DNA from: Actinomortierella ambigua
Lineage: Eukaryota; Mortierellomycota; Mortierellomycetes; Mortierellales; Mortierellaceae
NCBI GenBank assembly: GCA_016098155.1
Contig: JAAAJB010000788.1
Location: forward strand, 1 to 12,836
Reading direction: 5' to 3'
DNA length: 12,836 bases
Part shown: piece by piece, positions 8,594-12,836 of the stretch
Numbering within the stretch: position 1 is the stretch's first letter
Layout: each line of letters opens with the position of its first letter
The notes under the pieces: model-generated
The model's input: only the letters and a program-made list of their open reading frames with translations
Told to the model about the DNA's origin: nothing
Database searches by the model: none
Position numbers and translations under genes: made by a program

Positions 8594-11500
8594 ATGGGAC
8601 GAGTCCAGGCACCCATGACGACAGCAGCGTGTCCCTGGCTGAGCTGCTTCTCACGGGCCCTGACTCGCACAGGCACCCTTCAGCACCTGTGGAGGGCCTC
8701 CCTCCCGCCGCCCCCTGTACGTGGTGGAGGTCGCCCCATATCCAACAAAGACTGTAACAGCAACCTGACACGGAGGTGGCGTCCCGCCAGCCGCATGAGC
8801 ACCACTTGCCTCATTGGACATACTTTTGCAACACCGACCCCGGCCTCTTCGCTATGGCTGCCACCGCAGATCACGCCTGTGCGATTTCATTCCTCTAGTG
8901 GCTGGAAGCACCCCGTCAAGGAGAGTTCGTGGAAGAGGATGAGAGCGGTCAACAGGGATCGAACCAACCCATCAGAGTCGCTGTCTTCGCAACCGAACAA
9001 GAATGATGGCCGCCACGTTTGGTACTCGCGCACGCGGCGGAGGTCAGCCTCCCACGTCCCGGTCCAGGAGACCACCGTCTCGCACCATCGTCTGGCTCGC
9101 AAGTTTCGGCTCTTTCGAGCGCACAAGCGTTCATCGGCTAGGCAGTCAAGCAATCATCAACACAGCAACAGGACAAGTGGCATCGGCAACAGTGATGATG
9201 GCGGTGGAAGGAATGCTGTATGGGATCCTCGACGTGGACAGCTGATGAATCGGGAATCGAGGCTATTGTGGGAGCAATTGGAAGGATCGCTTCAGCGGCG
9301 GGATGTTCGGCAGGCGTATGACCAATACCTTTTTCTGCGTCAGCAGACGCAAGGCCAGCTGCAGATGAATCAACAACCGTTCCTCCAGTCTCCGAGGTGG
9401 ATGGATCTCCAGCTCAATTTCTTGCGGCTTCTGTACATGCACGAGTACCAGACGATGCTACGGATGGCGAAATCATCGTCGACGTTGTCACCCCTTGCCC
9501 ACCACATAGCGTCAGGACCAGGATCACTCCGGTTTTGGCAATGGACCAACACATCACCCACCTTCCCCATCTCACGCCACCAACTTCCGAAAAGGATGCA
9601 GCCGGTCCTGTTGGAGATCCAACGGCGACAGAATCGTCTCTATGAGGACATGCTACGGACCACCTTTCGCGACTACCCGGGGACCGCGGCTTTGGCGCGC
9701 TCGTTGGCTCAATCGCTCTCGGTGCTTGGACGGATGGATCGGAACGGTGAGCCCATTCAAAAGGACTGGCGTGAGGCTCTGAGACCGTTGGAGGAATGGT
9801 CAAGGCTGTATCGTTCGACTCCGACAACCACCACTACTACTACTACGGCGACGGCGACGACAGCAGAGGCAGGAACTGATCCCATCACCGCAACGGTGGA
9901 CGCAGGATCACCCGCAACGGAGGCATCAGCGGCAACAGCGATACCGTCGACCACCACCACCACCAACACTATGCCACTGTCGAACCAGCTTCACCCACAC
10001 ATGGCCAAACGACTGGAGCAGCATATGGAGTTGCTGATGCGGAAGCTGGTCTACACACACACAGCTCTCGTACGACAGATCTTTGATGGGCTCGAGGAGC
10101 GGTTCGGGTTAGTGGGCGGACCGACGTTTGGGATGCACATGACGTTCCTTCGACACTATGCACGGTTCGGGTATGGTAGTGGCAAAGGGCCCGGAGAAGG
10201 GTCGACGGCGGCCTTGCAGATTGTGAAGTCGATGCAGGATCGACAGCTGCCCTGGCAAGAAGAAGCCGAGGTCTATGATCTGTTGTTGGCGAGCATGGCG
10301 CGTCGGGCCGGGTGGAGGAATGAGATTCGATTGTTGGTCGATACAATGTTGACCCATGGGATCTTGCCCAAGGAGGAGACGATGCAGGCTGCGATGCTGT
10401 GTGCTGCACGGTCGGGCGATGTAGCCACTTGTTCGAGCTATCTTGACCGCATGCATCGTGAATGGGGGCTCAGCCCCTCGGAGCGCCTCAAGAGCATCCT
10501 GCTCTATGCCTGTGCGAAACGCGGCGATTTCCAGGGCGCGGTTGAGGTGTTTGGGCAGTTGACGGATCGTGGGCATTTGACCTGCACAGCCAGCGGACGG
10601 CTGTCTGAGATGGGGGAGACGACGACAACGACGACGACGACGACGGCAACGGTGGAGGACTTGAGTCAGACGAGCCCACAAGGGGATTTGAACAACGCGC
10701 TGGTGAATCAGAGCAATCTGTTATTGGCGTTGATCAACCAGTCCACGTCGGCCGCCAAGGGACGACGACGGGATCCGGGACAGGACCGGATGATGGTCCA
10801 GGAAGAGGTGCGGTCGATCCTTCGGCTCTTCACCATGATTGCGCATCCTGGTCAGGGTGATGGCGGCTCGACGACAACAACAACAACAACCACAACCACA
10901 ACAACAACAACAAAGGTCGACAGTCATCTGTACACAATCTTGATGCAGTACTTGTCCACGATGCCATCGCCGTTACAGGGGATGCGACATCTGTACGACG
11001 ACATGTTGAAGCGGCCGGAAACGAGCCCTACCCTGGTCACGTTCAAGATCTTGTTGGACGCCTGTGCAGAGCAGATGGACATGACGGCCGGTCAAGGGTA
11101 TTGGAACGACATGATCCAACAGGGGATCTTGCCCAACAAATATGTCAGTGCCAGCTATATCAAGGGCTGGTGTCGTGTCGGTGAATTTGCCAAGGCCGAG
11201 GCCGTCTGTCGGGAAGCGCTCCAAATGTCCCTAGGAACGGACAAGAAGGAAGGGATCAAGCAGGCCAAAGTGGCGCTTCAACGCCGGGCCTTCCTCGAGC
11301 AGGTCCAGAGCCAGGCAGAGGGACAATCCTCTAGTGCACCTTCTCAGTCGCGGAAGCGGCTCAAGGCGATCCGGAATCGAATGGTGAACGAGCGTATGAT
11401 GGTGCGACAGCTGGCCCGACAGCAGGTGGAGGCGTTTGACATGTCGGTCATCGAAGCGTTGATGCAGGGATATGTGCGGCATGATTTATGGCAGGACGCG

Positions 11501-12070
11501 TGTCGAGTCTATGAGGCGGTGGACCAAGGACGATGGGGGAACACGATCCGGCCGACTGCAAAGACATTGGCGACCTATTTCTATTGCTGTAGTCAAGGGC
11601 GGTTTGTGCAAAAGGCGATTGATACCTTTTCGAGGATCGAGAGCGGCGTCAATCGTGCTTACCAGAAGAGACATATGCCTGCATCGTCATCATCATCGTC
11701 GTCGTCTCTGATGGACGCGGAGGAGGAAGGTAGCGGCGCTGAAGCGGACGAGCTGCAGACTTCCAGTGAGACGTTGTTGCCGGAGATGGAGTGGGCGGAC
11801 CTGCTCACGGATGCTGCATTTTTCCACTATTTTGGTGTGCTGGGTCGTTCCCACCGAGCCGATTTGTTGGTGCCTGCATGGAAATCACTGCTCCGACTAG
11901 GACTCTACCCATCGCCACGAACGGTGTCTCGGCTACTCGACTGCCTGGAGGATCACCAATGGGGCTTGAGCGAGATCAAGCATATCCAGCAAGACCTAGA
12001 GCACAACTGGCCCGAGCAAGACTGGAGTAGAGTCATTGGGGATCGTAGCGGAGGTCGATTTTGGAAATAG
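8594..12070 (+). CDS. Predicted mitochondrial pentatricopeptide-repeat (PPR) protein
   Basis: An uninterrupted frame of 1158 residues ending in TAG at 12068-12070. The first ATG in the frame (8594) has a strong context, GCCATGG. The N-terminus looks like a mitochondrial presequence: rich in R, S, T and hydrophobic residues, nearly free of acidic residues over about 100 residues, ending in a presequence-like RFHSSS (97-102). Degenerate helical-pair repeats follow, e.g. EVYDLLLASMARRAG...THGILP (about 559-590), LKSILLYACAKRGDFQGAVEVF (about 632-653), LYTILMQYLS...MRHLYDDML (about 779-805), VTFKILLDACAEQ...MIQQGILPN (about 815-849), SASYIKGWCRVGEFAKAEAVC (about 852-872), and two or more pairs between 949 and 1122. 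An earlier segment near 219-240 (LLWEQLEGSLQRRDVRQAY) resembles the entry region of fungal PPR proteins. PPR proteins bind organellar RNA in processing, stability or translation; the target here is unknown and I cannot name an orthologue. Poly-Thr and poly-Ser tracts sit between helices. Four ordinary linkers are low-complexity insertions unusual in yeast homologues. Confidence 0.82.
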   Translation: MGRVQAPMTTAACPWLSCFSRALTRTGTLQHLWRASLPPPPVRGGGRPISNKDCNSNLTRRWRPASRMSTTCLIGHTFATPTPASSLWLPPQITPVRFHSSSGWKHPVKESSWKRMRAVNRDRTNPSESLSSQPNKNDGRHVWYSRTRRRSASHVPVQETTVSHHRLARKFRLFRAHKRSSARQSSNHQHSNRTSGIGNSDDGGGRNAVWDPRRGQLMNRESRLLWEQLEGSLQRRDVRQAYDQYLFLRQQTQGQLQMNQQPFLQSPRWMDLQLNFLRLLYMHEYQTMLRMAKSSSTLSPLAHHIASGPGSLRFWQWTNTSPTFPISRHQLPKRMQPVLLEIQRRQNRLYEDMLRTTFRDYPGTAALARSLAQSLSVLGRMDRNGEPIQKDWREALRPLEEWSRLYRSTPTTTTTTTTATATTAEAGTDPITATVDAGSPATEASAATAIPSTTTTTNTMPLSNQLHPHMAKRLEQHMELLMRKLVYTHTALVRQIFDGLEERFGLVGGPTFGMHMTFLRHYARFGYGSGKGPGEGSTAALQIVKSMQDRQLPWQEEAEVYDLLLASMARRAGWRNEIRLLVDTMLTHGILPKEETMQAAMLCAARSGDVATCSSYLDRMHREWGLSPSERLKSILLYACAKRGDFQGAVEVFGQLTDRGHLTCTASGRLSEMGETTTTTTTTTATVEDLSQTSPQGDLNNALVNQSNLLLALINQSTSAAKGRRRDPGQDRMMVQEEVRSILRLFTMIAHPGQGDGGSTTTTTTTTTTTTTTKVDSHLYTILMQYLSTMPSPLQGMRHLYDDMLKRPETSPTLVTFKILLDACAEQMDMTAGQGYWNDMIQQGILPNKYVSASYIKGWCRVGEFAKAEAVCREALQMSLGTDKKEGIKQAKVALQRRAFLEQVQSQAEGQSSSAPSQSRKRLKAIRNRMVNERMMVRQLARQQVEAFDMSVIEALMQGYVRHDLWQDACRVYEAVDQGRWGNTIRPTAKTLATYFYCCSQGRFVQKAIDTFSRIESGVNRAYQKRHMPASSSSSSSSLMDAEEEGSGAEADELQTSSETLLPEMEWADLLTDAAFFHYFGVLGRSHRADLLVPAWKSLLRLGLYPSPRTVSRLLDCLEDHQWGLSEIKHIQQDLEHNWPEQDWSRVIGDRSGGRFWK
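9824..9862 (+). repeat. Coding poly-Thr/Ala tract 1 (PPR gene)
   Basis: Eight threonine codons (one ACA, then ACC, ACT and ACG), followed by alternating GCG/ACG, starting at residue 411. It opens a low-complexity linker that also holds tract 2. Confidence 0.9.
9950..9970 (+). repeat. Coding poly-Thr tract 2 (PPR gene)
   Basis: Five ACC codons, then AAC and ACT. It closes the linker begun by tract 1. Confidence 0.85.
10619..10651 (+). repeat. Coding poly-Thr tract 3 (PPR gene)
   Basis: Nine threonine codons, eight ACG and one ACA, then Ala-Thr. It lies between two PPR helical pairs, starting at residue 676. Confidence 0.9.
10871..10912 (+). repeat. Coding poly-Thr tract 4 (PPR gene)
   Basis: Fourteen consecutive threonine codons, mainly ACA with two ACC and one ACG, starting at residue 760. 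The longest of the four, directly before a PPR pair (VDSHLYTILMQYL). Confidence 0.93.
11684..11707 (+). repeat. Coding poly-Ser tract (PPR gene)
   Basis: Eight serine codons (TCG, TCA, TCT), followed by an acidic DAEEEGSGAEADE segment. It forms a disordered linker before the last helical region (about residue 1067 onward). Confidence 0.9.
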
Positions 12071-12670
12071 AGTTCACACTTAAAACTTAAATGGTTTGTT
12101 GATTTTTTTGTGTACGAGAGGGGGGGAGGGAGGCCTATCTCGGGTTGGTGGTCTGTGGTTCATGATTGCACGCCTGGTAGGATGTGAATGGGAGCCTGAG
12201 AAACTGGGTTGGATGTACTCTGGGGCAGTACATTCTTTGAACAGCTGGCCATTGGCGAGTTGTCTAAAAAAAAAGTGGGGAGGGGGCCATTGTTGTCCCG
12301 GTTATGGACTGTGGACTGTGGACGGGTTTTGCAGGACCAGAAATGAAAGATGGATGGACACTCACCACACCAGTAGAAATAAGAGACAACAGCAGCTGCA
12401 GGAAAAAAAAAGGAGAGTCAGGAAAGCAACACCATACGCGATCAAAGCAACAGCAACGAGGCCCAGAAGGTTCGTCGATGGTGTTTTGTGATTTGCTATT
12501 GTCGCTGTTACACATCCCAGCCCCTTCCTTCTCAGATCGCATTTTGTCACACGCCCCCTACCTACTGCAGAAAGATGGCAAGAGGCGATTAGCCTCTGAG
12601 ACATACTCTTTCACATCCCCCCACCCAAACAAATAACCATCTCCACCTCCACCACAGCAGCAGCACTGCT
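12071..12670. other. Downstream intergenic region
   Basis: The 3' end of the PPR gene probably lies here. Seen: a T-rich stretch just after the stop (about 12100-12110), a G-rich run near 12120-12131, a direct duplication of GGACTGT (about 12305-12320), an A9 run near 12403-12411 and an AATAAG variant poly(A)-like hexamer near 12378. No canonical AATAAA and no credible gene; open frames on either strand are short, overlapping and unrecognised. Confidence 0.55.
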
Positions 12671-12836
12671 GCTCGCTCTGCTCTTCTATATTTTTCTACT
12701 TTCGCCTTCTCTTCATCTTTTCTTTCTCTTGATACCCTGTCTCCCCATCTCCTCTCCTCTCCTTGGCTCTCTCTCTGTCTCTCTTTCTCTCCCTCCCTCT
12801 CTCTATCTTATTTCTTGTCTCCCTCTCCCCCCCCCC
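12671..12836 (+). promoter_or_regulatory. Pyrimidine-rich promoter-like stretch at the right end
   Basis: Strongly C/T-rich + strand sequence with CTCTCTCT-type runs, ending in a C10 run. Its composition and strand match the stretch upstream of the cdc11-like gene. It suggests a third + strand gene starting beyond the window. Confidence 0.4.

Noticed and set aside
10109..10681. A 190-residue - strand open frame
   Set aside because: It is antisense to the PPR coding region; its low-complexity runs of Arg come from the reverse complement of the Thr repeats.
2231..12070. Functional gene cluster linking septation control and mitochondrial RNA
   Set aside because: Two adjacent same-strand genes with a 318-nt gap are ordinary in compact fungal genomes; nothing in the sequence links their functions.
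1..12836. tRNA genes
   Set aside because: Scanning by eye for GGTTCGAAT-type T-loops and paired acceptor ends on both strands gave no convincing cloverleaf; a covariance search would be needed to exclude them fully.

Overview
The window looks like nuclear DNA of an early-diverging filamentous fungus. My best guess is Mucoromycota, probably the Mortierella group. This rests on short GT-AG introns (94-156 nt) with CTAAT/CTGAC-type branch sites, balanced base composition with many microsatellites, pyrimidine-rich promoters, and a septation-network scaffold gene. No database search was possible, so the taxonomy is inference.

Layout, all genes on the + strand. (1) Positions 1-2230 hold no credible protein gene. 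They contain (CT)n, (GT)n, (AC)n and (CACT)n microsatellites, a strongly pyrimidine-rich promoter-like stretch (about 1310-1620), and two unique-sequence islands (about 400-640 and 1841-1990). (2) Positions 2231-8275 hold a six-exon gene for a predicted 1828-residue leucine-rich-repeat protein of the Cdc11/Nud1 family, the spindle-pole-body scaffold of the septation initiation/mitotic exit network. Spliced in silico, all five introns join in frame. (3) Positions 8276-8593 are a compact intergenic stretch: a purine/A-rich tract directly after the stop, then a small hairpin and two short upstream ORFs. (4) Positions 8594-12070 are an intronless gene for a predicted 1158-residue mitochondrial pentatricopeptide-repeat (PPR) protein with several poly-threonine tracts. 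(5) Positions 12071-12836 are downstream DNA ending in a CT-rich stretch that resembles another + strand promoter whose gene would lie beyond the window.

The two genes have no obvious shared pathway: one acts in cytokinesis and mitotic exit signalling, the other probably in mitochondrial RNA metabolism. I did not find a wholly new system. The most useful observations are three NDR/LATS-type kinase consensus sites clustered in the C-terminal tail of the Cdc11-like scaffold; an in-frame, stop-free 96-nt intron that would insert a hydrophobic segment into the LRR if retained; a G-run/C-run pair inside intron 1; four poly-Thr tracts encoded by different synonymous codons in the PPR protein; and the palindrome-rich island at 1841-1990.
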